The notes under the pieces are model-generated. The model worked only from the letters and a program-made list of their open reading frames with translations, did not search any database and had not been told where the DNA came from. From Haemonchus contortus (Eukaryota; Nematoda; Chromadorea; Rhabditida; Trichostrongylidae): DNA of 64,000 bases. The translations under genes and the position numbers were made by a program. Location of the stretch: contig LS997567.1 of the NCBI GenBank assembly GCA_000469685.2, positions 23,344,710 through 23,408,709 on the forward strand, given 5' to 3'. Positions within the stretch are counted from its first letter, which is position 1. Each line of letters starts with the position of its first letter. This document shows, in pieces, positions 21,060 to 32,000 of this stretch.

Positions 21060-22724
21060 CTTTAAGGTTTTGGATAGTTCGAAGCGAGTTCGTCATTATT
21101 ACCAGAATGATAGCGGAAAAGTTATGAAAATTTCAGTTCGGTTTTGATCTTACTACTTATGTACTCGCTTACACTTGGCTCACTTGCAATCCTTGTCGTC
21201 TCTCCCCCTTTTCGTCGACAACTACTTTCTTCATTCATGCTCTCTCCATTCTGCACAGTGTACGAAATCCTTCCAGAGGCGTTGATTTTACATCGAACAT
21301 CATCGAATTATCGCGAAATTTGTTGGAAGGTGGAGATGTCAGAGGTACAATTACACAGTAATATACGCAAGGGTTGCAGGGTTGCAATTATCCCCAAAAT
21401 ATGCCGTAAATTTTTGACTAATTTGCGACTCGTGGTATTGCGTTCTGCACAGGATTAGTGAGTGTTCGGTGGCGGTGGGAAACTGTGAAGTTTCTTTATT
21501 CATTACAATGGCGAGCTATGTTCAGCAACATTTTTTTATGACTTCAAGCAGAGAAGGATTTCACGTACTTGAGTGAGGTTGTTTGAACGGGGACCTAGGT
21601 AAGCTCATGGTATCTGCAGAACTGGTTAGCTATGGGAACCAACATTGCCAGTTTAGTCTCGTGAGAAAACTTAAGCTGTCGAAGTTTGCTTGAAATTTGT
21701 TGATTTACCCAGGTTTCGCCTAAAGCTCATGAGGAAATAAGGAGTTCTAGCTAGTATTAACTCTTTTGATAAGAGGGAAAGCATGTGTAGGCGCTTTCAC
21801 GTTCCCAATAGCAATCGTCAGCCCCTTAGGTCTAATTTCGTGTTCCCACTTACAACTTGTGGGCTCAACAGTTGAAAAACTCAGTGTTTCAAAAAACAGA
21901 AGTGTATGGAATGTGAAACTCGAAGTTGTGAATGGTAAACAAATGGCGTTCGCGTCATTAATTAAAATTTTACGTTGATGTTGCAGAAAAGAGGAAGTTT
22001 TAGGTCGATTCTAAAAGTTCCGAAGTATATAATAACCATAATATTCGAAATAGCATAACACTTTCATCGCTTTACGGACGGCTCACATCTTCCCAGTTGT
22101 GGCCAGAGTTCTTTCCTGAGGTGACGATTCATCACACCCAGCACGTTGGTGCTGTTGCTGTTCGCCGGAGTTGTATGGATCTTCGTGCACCGCCACATGT
22201 TTTCAAGAATACTTATTGTTGCCCTAATCAAGCTCTAAGCTTCAACTGGCTGTTGCATGTCTGCAGTGATGTTAGCTTTTTGCTTCACTCATATGACTTC
22301 ATAGTTGTCTGCAGTTCCAGCTAACTTATTTGAACTGAAATGAAATAGCTTTTTTTGGCATTTCACTCGCACTGACTGGTTTTTCTAGTTTTTTTTTGGA
22401 CCCTGTTCTACCAAAAAAAACTTTCAATTACTTGAAACTCTAGTGAAGAAAATTTGTAAGTGGAAGAAAAGGCTTTTGTTGATATTTCATTCGACGTTTG
22501 AATTCAGCTCCTATCGATGATTACAAGTCGTCTCCTATCGTGGTGAAATTTGCACCTATTGTGTATCCGGAGCTCTTCATAGAGGATATGGTGGAGGGCT
22601 GCGCACGAAAAGAAAGAACGCTAGTTAGTCAAACTTCAGCGACTAGATACGCAAAAAAGGCGACGCCAAGATAACGCAGTAGAGGAGGCTGAAGAACTTC
22701 TAGAGATTTTTTTGCTCAGGCTAC
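21060..22724. other. Unassigned interior sequence
   Basis: AT-rich sequence with short plus-strand frames (21144-21458, 21766-21978, 22097-22324). They start with hydrophobic stretches but resemble no family I know, and no consistent splice sites join them. Confidence 0.4.
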
Positions 22725-22731
22725 CAGGATA

Positions 22732-22800
22732 GGGTCTCATCCGGTAAGGGGGCATCAAGTGGCTGCCCTAACGTGTTACCCCCCTTACCGGATGAGACCC
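22732..22800. mobile_element. 69-bp palindromic mini-element with 7-bp TSD
   Basis: The arms GGGTCTCATCCGGTAAGGGGG and its complement CCCCCTTACCGGATGAGACCC pair perfectly over 21 bp around a loop of 27 bp. CAGGATA flanks both ends (22725-22731, 22801-22807), which is the signature of an inserted element rather than a terminator or chance hairpin. It is far too small to encode anything. Confidence 0.85.
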
Positions 22801-23045
22801 CAGGATATTCTACTCCTAGATATTATGTTATCCTAAACTTAATCCTTGATTTTGGGAGCTTTTCAAGCCTAAATACAAGGGTTTGGCAACTTGCCAACAT
22901 TTAAAGGACATCAAGACTCTGTATGTCTGACTCCCCTGGGACGACCCGCGAGCATACCTTACGGCTGCTTCCGGGGACGCCATTCTCGGGGAGATTCGAA
23001 TCGGGGCTTCCCAGCCCCGAACAGGAGAGCATACCTTACGGCCCC

Positions 23046-23403
23046 AGCTTGCCAAAAACCTCGTCCTGCATTTTTTGACGGTGTAGGTTTGGGCGCCAGA
23101 CATTAATTATCACCAGTTCGGCTACGCACGCTTACGCGTGCACTGTAACGGCCTAACTAAGATCTTACTCAAGTAGAATTAATGGTAAACAGTCAGCAGA
23201 TCGTTGACAAAAAGGAGGAAGCTATGCTCCCACTCAATGACGTAAAAAAATTCGTAATTGCTAGGGATCGACGGCATCGACAGACTTCCTATTTCATAAC
23301 TGCTTCCTTACCGCACCCTTGTGACATTTCACCGCCCTTATCTTACCCATGTGCCTTTTCGCGGACAGACGCATAAACAGACAAAAAGAGTTAGCGCTTT
23401 ACA
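23046..23403. other. Unassigned sequence
   Basis: About 23113-23140 has a small GC-rich palindrome resembling part of DR3 ('ctacgcacgcttacgcgtgc'). Otherwise nothing recognised. Confidence 0.4.
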
Positions 23404-23665
23404 TATTACCAGTCGGGCCGCCCGGCTAACGCCAGGCTTCCCTCCTTCTTATGGGTTCGCCCGGCTGCGCCGGGCGCTCCTTCTCCCTGTGAGAAATTTG
23501 CTATGCGTAAATAACACTTCGGGTTCACCTTTTGCTGTGAAAGCTCTACACCCTCAGTATTAGCTCCGAATAAGGAGCGATTTTTTCTGCAAGCCAATCT
23601 CGCTGTGTCCGAAAGAACATCGTTTAATATCGCAAAGGCGATTATTCAGGGAAAAAAAGTATTAA
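23404..23665 (+). repeat. Dispersed repeat DR2, copy 2
   Basis: Homologous to 660-960 on the opposite strand, with the same order of blocks ('agtcgggccgcccggctaac', 'atgcgtaaataacacttcgg', 'accctcagtattagc', 'aaggcgattattcaggg'). Confidence 0.7.
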
Positions 23666-24120
23666 GAGACTTTATCGCGGCTGAGGCTACTATGTTAGCT
23701 ACCACCAATGTTCCTCAATGCCATCATTAATGGCTCTCCTCCTTCTTGGGGTAAAGGGATTTTGTCCGAAAAATATCGAATTAATGAAATTCCCCCTTTT
23801 CAATATGTTAATTCGCTTTTTCGCTGAGCGAGAGTATAGACTATCTATTGCCTTCAAAGATGTTCCTCCTTTTCTCTACAGATACATCATTAAATGTGAA
23901 TCGAACATTATTACCGGTCGGATAAATTTTGCTAAGAATGATATCAGAGCAAAGAGAAACCGTGATCTTTTACTTAATCGCAAACTCTGCTGGGTAGCGG
24001 TCGTAATCTAATAGCAAGAAGTGAACCAAATTCATCTCCTCATAATCACACAACTTAACCTTCTTGTCGAATGAAGCATATCAAAAAGTCAAAGCTAGAT
24101 CGTAAATAACAAAGGCGCTA
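23666..24120. other. Unassigned sequence with one open frame
   Basis: A 97-residue plus-strand frame (23718-24011) begins with a hydrophobic MPSLMALLLLGVKGF but resembles nothing I know. I would not call it a gene without expression support. Confidence 0.35.
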
Positions 24121-24840
24121 GGAGGTAATTGGTGTCTGGATCTTCTTCTCTAAGGCTTCTTCTATTGTCAGTGTTCCCATCGTGCCCCCTTCTATTGATT
24201 GCTCTCCAAGTCCACGGGATCAGGATTTCTACTCATTTATTTCGTGAAATCCTGTTTTTTGGGGGCGTAGTCCGGCCTACTACTCACCATAAGTGTTCCC
24301 ATACTGCCTCCTACCAAGATCGAACGCCCTAGAGACAAACTGAAAGTTTTGGCGCAAACTTCGCCTTCTATAAGCGGGGTCCGGTCCTCCCATCTACGAT
24401 AAGTGTTCCCATCGTGCCGCTTGTACCCCTGCCAAGTTTGAATGCCCTAGGGCCAAATTGACTATTGCGGCGCAAAACCCCACCCTCTGAGCATGGATTC
24501 CGGTCCTGCCACTTACCAAAGGTGCTCCCATCCTGTCCCCCTTACTCCTACCAATTTTGAACGCTCTAGGTCCACGGGGACATGAATTATGAATTTGCGG
24601 CCCAAAGTTTTTAACGCGCACGGTGCGCTCCCTGTGAACGGAGTCCGGTCCTGCCACTTACCAAAGGTGTTCCCATCCTGTCCCCTTTACTCCTACCAAT
24701 TTTGAACGCTCTAGGTCCACGGAGACAGGAGTTATGAATTTCCGGTCAAACACACACACCGACACACACACACACACACAAACACACACAAACACACCGA
24801 CACACCAACAGACACACTTAGCGAATTATATAAAGTAGGA
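24121..24840 (-). repeat. Dispersed repeat DR1, copy 3 (inverted)
   Basis: At least three units of about 120-142 bp marked by 'ttcccatcctgtccc' and 'tttgaacgctctaggtccac', followed by a CA-rich tract (about 24750-24815). It ends at 'agcgaattatataaagtagga', whose complement is TCCTACTTTATATAATTCGC. This is the mirror image of the copy at 272-640, which fixes the 5' terminus of the family. Confidence 0.75.
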
Positions 24841-25837
24841 TTTATATTAATCATCCCCCATAGTTACGGAAGAAAGAAGGACTGCATACAATAACGTCAG
24901 CCACACAAACTCAGGGAATCTAAAATAGCTTCCATAACGGGAAGCCAGATTTGAACATCCCGCGAACGTGTGATAGAATAACCCCTCCCTATGCCCGAAC
25001 ACCACCCCGTGGGCTTCAATCAGGGTACCTTTTTGTTGCGTCGTACAGGTGGCGGGTGTTTGAGGGCGCTTGAGTGTAAGTTCGGGATACCGTGAAACAC
25101 ATTCACGGGGCTTTGAAAACCGTCTTGTTCATAAGGTGGGCTGACAACACGCAGAGCACAATAGTGTGACAGAGTTCTGGAAATTAGTTTGTAAAATGGA
25201 GATATTTCCGTATCATCGCACACAATAATTTACATAAACACGTGCTAAGAAACACATATCTGCGAATAAGACGAGCACAGCGTACTACAATCCTATCTCG
25301 GTAAATATTGAGATAAAAGTTGATAAGTCTTGAAAACACAGCTAGCAAAGGGCTTGCGGATAATAATTAACATTAGATGTAGGTGGAACCTCGCCGTTCT
25401 GAAAGCAACACAGCTTGTGATGCAGACGACGCATTCTCGCTACAGTATACGATTTGCAGTTCGCGCGAGAAGGATCCTGAAACGGCTTACCTGTCTGTGA
25501 TGTAGTAAAATGAGTCTGTTAGGGTGTGGAGTTCAATAGCCTGGTCAGTAGCATTCTGATTATTTTTATAATATGCTGGGGAGACGACGTTCCTCATCTC
25601 TGATTACGTTTTATGGAGCGCTTTCTCTACATAGGTGTCTTAGCCCACAATGAAAAAAAGTGGGCAATGTAAACTTTTTTGCGGCGGTTTCCTGATTTGG
25701 TAATTCAACTATATAATTCGCTTTTGCAAATCGCTAGATGGGACCAAACCACATCGTCGCTTTACCAAAGTTTCTTTTTAGCGCTTCAATATTTCTACAT
25801 CTCAGAAATATTACCTACATACTCTAGGTGAAAATGT
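24841..25837. other. Unassigned sequence
   Basis: No recognisable gene. A 67-residue minus-strand frame (25020-25223) has no identifiable features. Confidence 0.45.
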
Positions 25838-26073
25838 AGTTGGGGGGGGAGGGGGGAGGGCGCTCTTTCGAATCACTGGCGGCTAGAACGCAGAGAAGAG
25901 AGGGTAGCCGAGATGGTGCTTTGATGTTAGAAATGTTTTATAGCTTTTTTGTGTCATAACTGTGTATTTCTCACCAAATTTCAAGAACGGAAGGAGCTTC
26001 GGGGTGGGTGAGCCGATTAGACGTTCAGTTTTTATCTCATATCAGCTTTTTGCACGAGATGGTCATCTCACCC

Positions 26074-27507
26074 GAACGCAACAAAATGTGCATGCCCGTG
26101 GGGCCGGGAACTTCTCCCCTAACACGGCGTCGCACACGCCGCACCCGCCGCCTATCGCAGGATTGCGATGGAAGATTAGAGCGCGCAATTTGTGAGGTAG
26201 GGAGTCCTTTAATTATTTGAATTGGCTGGCCGCTCCCTTCAATTCCAATACGGTATTGATCGTCTTTCATATAGGAGGGTTCACTCTAATTTATCAAGTC
26301 TAATAAACATGAAAACTAAAAAGAAACAGAAGAAAAAATGATAAAATCCAATGAAAAAGCAAGCCAGTCAAGGAAAAATTTCGCGTCCTATCGATTGGCG
26401 GGAGGCGGGGTGAGTACAGTAACTGCAGTGGCATTTGTCGCATGCCGCAAGGGAGAATGCCGCGATAGGGGAGAAGTTCCGTTACCCCATGCCCGTCCGT
26501 GGCAATTTGCCAACTATTGCAAGGGTTCGCTGTGCAAGGATTCTATTGGTACGATACCACGGCTGTGGCCCCGCCCCTAACCGAAACGCACAGTGTTAAG
26601 TAATAGTTCAATTAGGGTAAGGGTGAAAGAGGGTGGAACCATGTTGGAAGGTTGAAGGTCAAAAAAAAAACAAAGATGGGATCATTTGCTTAGATTGAGG
26701 TTCATTGCATGCGCATAAGCACATGGAGGTAGCAAGTACCAAATAATGGACTGTGTTAGAACAAGCTGAACAACACATGAAAGTTCCACAAACACATAGA
26801 AATTCTCAAAGCGAACAACAGAAATGAATCAGTCCTACTTGCTTAGCTGTGTAATGTTACCAACATTGTAAGCAATTTTCGCAATTATGGTTAGAGTTGA
26901 TATGGTATCAGACTTGTAATCAAAACGGAACTTGTTGACGGAAAGGTTATATCGTAAATAGTCCAAATGATTAAATTGACTGGGATGGAACAAGGATTGG
27001 CTCCAGTAGAAATGGAAGGCTGTTGCACCTTTTCCGATTACTGGGACATGATCAGTTTTGATGACAAGACTGATACCATATCAACTCTAACCATAATTGC
27101 GAAAATTGCTTACAATGTTGGTAACATTACACAGCTAAGCAAGTAAGACTGATTCATTTCTGTTGTTCGCTTTGTGAATTTCTATGTGTTTGCGGAACTT
27201 TCATGTGTTGTTCAGCTTGCTCTAACGCAGTCCATTATTTGGTACTTGCTACCTTCATGTGCTTATGCGCATACAATGAACCTCAATCTAAGCAAATGAT
27301 CCCATCTTTGTTTCTTTTTGAACTTCAACCTTCCAACTTGGTTCCACCCTCTTTCACCGTTACCCTAATCAAACTATTACTTAACACTGTGCGTTTCGGT
27401 TAGGGGCGGGGCCACAGGCGTGGTATCGTGCCAATAGAGGTCCCACAGCGAATCATTGCAATAGTTGGCAAATTGCCACGGACGGGCATGTACATTTTGT
27501 TGCGTTC
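26074..27507. mobile_element. Long-TIR (MULE-like) element with 10-bp TSD
   Basis: It runs from GAACGCAACAAAATGTGCATG to the inverted ACATTTTGTTGCGTTC and is flanked by the exact 10-bp duplication CATCTCACCC (26064-26073, 27508-27517). The arms are about 430 bp (about 26497-26925 against about 27065-27490) around a 140-bp centre, and only scattered mismatches are seen. Long TIRs with 9-11-bp TSDs are the hallmark of Mutator-like elements. It contains a further 389-bp insertion at 26100-26488, next to the left terminus. No transposase. Confidence 0.92.
26100..26488. mobile_element. 389-bp nested element with 8-bp TSD
   Basis: The ends are inverted (GGGGCCGGGAACTTCTCCCC at the left, GGGGTAACGGAACTTCTCCCC inward from the right), flanked by the exact duplication ATGCCCGT (26092-26099, 26489-26496). 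The TSD length suggests hAT-type movement. This is the innermost layer of a three-level nest. Removing it restores the left TIR of the surrounding element. Confidence 0.9.
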
Positions 27508-27681
27508 CATCTCACCCACCCCGGAGCCCCTCCCCTTCTTAAAGTTATGTAAAAACAACGTTCTTTTGCTTAAAAAGCATCTCTATGAACAATAGAAGTC
27601 GGCCACTCTTCCTTCTCTGCGCTCTAGCCGTCCGTGATTCAAAAAGGCGCTGCCCCCCCCCCCCTCCCCCAACTACCAACT

Positions 27682-27858
27682 ACCCAGCTGCATTTATACC
27701 CTCTCCTATATTAAGAATGCAAACGCACCTAGCTCACGAAGCTGTGAAAGTCGAGATGCATACAATGAATTTCTGAGTACATCTATGAGAAGAAATAGCA
27801 CACATGGCATTTTTCTTCGAGAAGAGTTTATGATAGAGAAGAATGAAGAAAAGCACTA
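27682..27858. other. Short unassigned spacer
   Basis: No feature recognised between two family H copies. Confidence 0.4.
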
Positions 27859-27866
27859 GATTTCTG

Positions 27867-28372
27867 GGTGCTCAGTGAGTCGGGGGGGGGGGGGGCACGC
27901 GTCGGCGCGGCGCCTTTTCATGTCTGCGCCCTCTGCGGCAAAATAGTAGACAAGGAAGGGTAGGCGAGCCCGTAATGGTGTTTAGGAACGTTTCTTAGCT
28001 CTTTTATGTTATAACTGCGTTTTTTCACCTAATTATAGGAAGGGGAGGGGCTCCGGGGTGGGTGAGCCAATTGGACGTTCAGCTTTTACCTCTTCTCAGC
28101 TTTTTGCACGAGATAACCATCTCACCCACTCCGGAGCCCCTCCCCTTCTTAAAAATAGGGTTTTATCGGCTCAGAAGAAGAGTATCCATAATATGCGAGC
28201 ATATAACATGTGCCAAGAGGTAATCTGGTTTTGAATCACGAAACACTTCAGTACAACCTCACCTTCCCTTCCCAGACTCAGGCCCAGTACTACTATCTCG
28301 CCGGGGGGGGGGGGGTGCAGACATGAAAAGGCGCCGCGCCGCCGCGTGGCCCCCACCAACCCACTTAGCACC
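27867..28372. mobile_element. hAT-like MITE family H, copy 3, with 8-bp TSD
   Basis: From GGTGCTCAGTGAGTCGG to the inverted CCAACCCACTTAGCACC (506 bp), flanked by the exact duplication GATTTCTG (27859-27866, 28373-28380). It is the same long form as copy 2. G-runs of 11-12 bases are present near both ends. Confidence 0.95.
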
Positions 28373-28387
28373 GATTTCTGTTCACGT

Positions 28388-28530
28388 CTTAGAAATCCTA
28401 CTATATATACCGCGCTAATGTCTGTGTGTTTGTGTGTGCGTATGGGTGTGTTTGTGCACGTGTGTGTATGTGTGTATGTATGTGTATGTATTGTACGTGT
28501 GTATATGTAGCGTGTGTGTAGTAATAGGAG
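28388..28530 (+). repeat. DR1 5' end with TG-rich microsatellite
   Basis: A|TCCTACTATATATACCGCGC followed by (TG)n/(TATG)n to about 28520. It is the terminal part of DR1 without the internal units. Confidence 0.65.
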
Positions 28531-29044
28531 CGGTCATCCCGCTCAGCAGACTGCGCGACCAAGACATGAATAAACAATCAGTTTATTAGTACGATGGCGA
28601 ATAAGTATCAGTCCAGTCGATGCCCTTGTCCGGAAGGTGGTGAGCCCAGAGGTGACTACCGACGAAGGCCAGGAGTCCATGGTGGCGACAGGCTTGATTC
28701 TCTCGTTTGCGGCCGTAGAGCTTCCATCCTCTCTCAATGTTGCCGTTCGCGAGCCTTAAGTACGAAACATGAGATGAGTCTGCTACCGTAACCTGACATG
28801 CTCTCTGCCCTCTCACCCTGTAGGCCTTATCCAAGTTGCAATCTCCCCACCAGGAATCAATGACAAAGAAATAATAAGGGGGTACGCCTAGATCTTCTAC
28901 TCTCTCACACTCCAATGATCTTACGACCTCTTACACTTACACCTCCCCACACCGAAAAAGTCCGACCTCGGACTTAGAAAAGTGAAGTATAGGAAGAGTA
29001 ACTGAGCTCACCTGATGAATAAGTTAGAATGAGAAGAAACCGTC
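28531..29044 (-). other. Unassigned sequence downstream of the helicase pseudogene
   Basis: A minus-strand frame at 28586-28915 (109 residues, TTG start) contains FFVIDSWWGDCNLDKAYRVR and ANGNIERGWKLYGRKRENQA. I do not recognise it. It could be part of another pseudogene, or 3' sequence of the helicase unit on the same strand. Confidence 0.35.
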
Positions 29045-32000
29045 TCACTCGAGTAGATTAGGTAGCGCGGATGCTGTAGTAACTGCGTGTCGATTGTGAG
29101 CCCATTGGAGAATGTCGTGCCAATAAGATAGACCTACAGAGACTGCTCGTGACCCAGGACGAATTGGCCGTGCCGACAACGGGAAAGGGCGACATTAAGT
29201 CGATGGGGATCGTTAAGGAATTCGCCGCGATCGGGGTCAAAGCCTGTTCTCGTGGTGAGTAGAATGACTATGTCCTTTTCTCGACCTTGTACCGAATCCA
29301 TCGTATGTAAGTCGATGTTGTTGCTCTGAGCGAAGTGGTATAGCACGCGTGCTTGTTCCTTGTAGAAGACGATGATGGCGATAGAAGAGGGTTGAATATT
29401 CTTCCAATTGAGGCTCAAAACAATCTCGCGACAGGTTTCAGCTTCTACCGGATTGCTATGTGAGCCGCTAAGAGCTTTCGAGGATTTCCCTCTAACTTCG
29501 ACGAAGAGGAATGGCAGCTTCGGGTTAGGGCACCGGACGTTGGATAAGAACATTTGGCGTTGATCTGCGTGTGTTCCACGGGGGACGGAACTTACGTGCG
29601 TCCGAGGATGTGCGCGGCAAACTGCGCGGCGAAGTGCGTGGTAATTCGAACGACTCTGGCGCCTACCAATGGGGCCCAAATTTGAAGTAGAGTAGATCAG
29701 TAGTATCAGCTAACCCTACTAATCTACTGTACTTCAAATTTGGGCCCCAATGGTAGGCGCAAAAGTCGTTCCGATCACCACGCGTGTTTCGCCGCGCAAT
29801 TTGCCGCGCGCATCCTCGGACGCAGATCAAGTTAGGGAGCTCGTTGAGCAAAGGGTGGGCGCGGAAGGTGGTCGTGAGTGGCGCCGTGGGGACTCCTTTT
29901 GCTAAGAGAATACTCATGATTCCTTGAGCTCCGAATCGTGCTGGATTGGTGGAGCGAGGACAGCGGACATGTGGTTCCGGCTGGTTCATAGCTCCTACGT
30001 AGATGTGTCTAGCCCGTGGAACGTGAGCAACCAGAGCTATTAAAGCTGGTTCCGGAATTTGAAATGCTTCATCGCCAATGAGGAGGGAGAACTGGTCAAT
30101 CCATTTGTTGAATATGCCGTCCGTGGTGGCGGAGTTGAGAAGAGCCGACGTGGTGATGGCCAGCACTGCCGGCGGACGTACTTCGAACATAATGGCAACC
30201 GCATCGCGCGTCAGCTGGGACATGTCGCGTTCCGCCAAGTGGTATTCATCGCGCTCTGCATCGGACAGGTCGATGGCTACGTCGCGATAGAACATGAAGT
30301 GCTCCAGCCTCGTCTGTACTTGAGGCAGGTGGCGAGCGCCGAAGGGGCGAGCCGGTCGCCGTAGTCGTCAGGAAGGCGCTTGAGGATGACGTGGAGGTCT
30401 GCAGGCGTCTGAGGTGCACCTTCCGCAAGCGCCGAATCAGAAACGTATCGAAGGGTATTTACGGTGTTTGCGGCGTCGATGGACAAGAATTGAGCTGGTG
30501 CAGTGTTGGTCGTGGTGGTGGCGATGACCTGTTGTTGATCAGCGGTTGCGAGGTGAGTACGGATCGCGATAAGGGCTGCAATTAAGGTTTTCCCAGTGCC
30601 AAACACAGTCTGGATGGCAAGGATGGGTAGGTGTCGATCACCCATCTGCAGTGCTGCGACCTGGTCTGAATGCAGGGGAAAAGAATGGCCGTTGATCAAA
30701 ACGTACACATGCTCTGGTTGAGGGTCAGCAGACCCGAGTGGAGTAACTCGCGTTGCATAGACGGTGTCGAGGATGATTGTAGCTAAGGAGTCCTCGTCGA
30801 AACGTCCGATCAACTGACGCTGCGAGATTGGTTCGTACAGCGGCTCGGCTCCTGAGGGTCGAGATCCAAGCTTCACACATACGTCCACCGCGATAACGTC
30901 ATTGGTGTTGGTGGCAAATCTGGAGGCGGTGCGGACAGCGTAGTTATAACCCCAGCTGGCACGACGAGACGGACTGCCATAGAGCGGGTCTCATAAGAGT
31001 GCTCCGATTGCTCGATGGTCGTCCGGATTAGCGTTCGAGAGCCAACGATCCATAGGTAGACTGGTCGGTGATTGGTCCATCCGCACTCTGGAGACATATC
31101 AGTGATGACGAAGTCGAAGCGGAAGGGGAACGCGCACATGCTCGGAACGGTGGCGGTAAGCCTATGGGTCGATTTGTCGTCATCCAAGGCGTTGACTGCG
31201 ACCAACGCCAAGCAAGCGGCGTTGAAGAGCTGTGCCATGCGTCGTCGAGCTTCCGCAGGATTGCGCGGGTAGTTGGTGAACGAGGTCGCTCTGTCTGCGA
31301 TCCATTCCTTTTCGGTGTTGGTGAGTTTGAACACCCGCACGGGGAGCATAACTTCCTCTGGATGAGCTGGTAGGAAATCACGCACCAGCAAACAGAGCTT
31401 CGTCTGCGCGTCTCTGGAGGCCGGAAACTCGGAGAAACGGATTGCGCAAGATGAGTTTGCCCTGATCTTGGCCGAAACCGCCTCGTCATGTTCAGCCTCG
31501 CTCACCGGGAAATCGCACACCAATGGAGAAACCTGCACGGCCTCTGGAGATCCTTAAAAAGCAATGCGTAACCCTTTCACGCCTTCATACCGAGTTACGA
31601 CGGAAAGGATGATACCGAGCGTTCGTCGGGTGGTCAATCGAGGAGGAACGAACGTGAACTCATTCGCTCGGAAGAAAAGCTGAAATCGTCTGTCAAGTGC
31701 GTTTGCTTTCGGAATACGGGCCTGCTTGAGCGCCGTGTCCGGGTTGCGAAGAGCCGCCATGGTTGGTTGTACGGTGTAGACCCACCCAAGGTCCTTTACG
31801 AAGAGGAGCAACCGATCGAATCCTCGGGTATTGCTTTCGACTTTCGTTGTATACTGATCTAGAACGATGAGATGGAGCTCACGTCGGTCGGGGCCAGGAA
31901 TAAAGAAATCCTTAGCCTCTAGAATGACGCCTTGGCCGAGTCCTTTGTTGACAACCTGGTACAAGATGGGGAACTGAGCACGGACTCGCGGAAGAATTGC

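Larger units (their letters stand above)
20703..23045. mobile_element. Possible DNA element with inverted subterminal repeats
   Basis: The phrase 'gccgtaaggtatgctc' followed by a GTTCGGGG-type block occurs at 20703-20745 and again at about 20746. Its inverted form 'gagcataccttacggc' is at about 22950 and 23025-23045. The two ends therefore look like inverted subterminal repeats about 2.3 kb apart. The interior (21060-22720) holds no recognisable transposase. Exact termini and a TSD could not be fixed. Confidence 0.4.
25838..27681. mobile_element. Degenerate family H-like MITE split by a nested insertion
   Basis: Left part 25838-26073 and right part about 27508-27681 match the interior of family H ('gttttatagcttttttgtgt', 'ggggtgggtgagccgatt', 'caccccggagcccctcccct') and its GTAGTTGGGG-type ends. 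Together they make one MITE of roughly 410 bp, opened by the 1434-bp element at 26074-27507. The outer ends are too decayed to name the TSD. Confidence 0.75.

Noticed and set aside
22732..22800. A transcription terminator or microRNA-like hairpin
   Set aside because: Flanking 7-bp target duplications show it is an inserted element; there is no adjacent transcript.
29134..29679. An open frame running from the MITE into the helicase, as if a separate gene starting at 29679
   Set aside because: Its first about 35 residues are translated MITE sequence. The true helicase part begins at GTHADQRQ.
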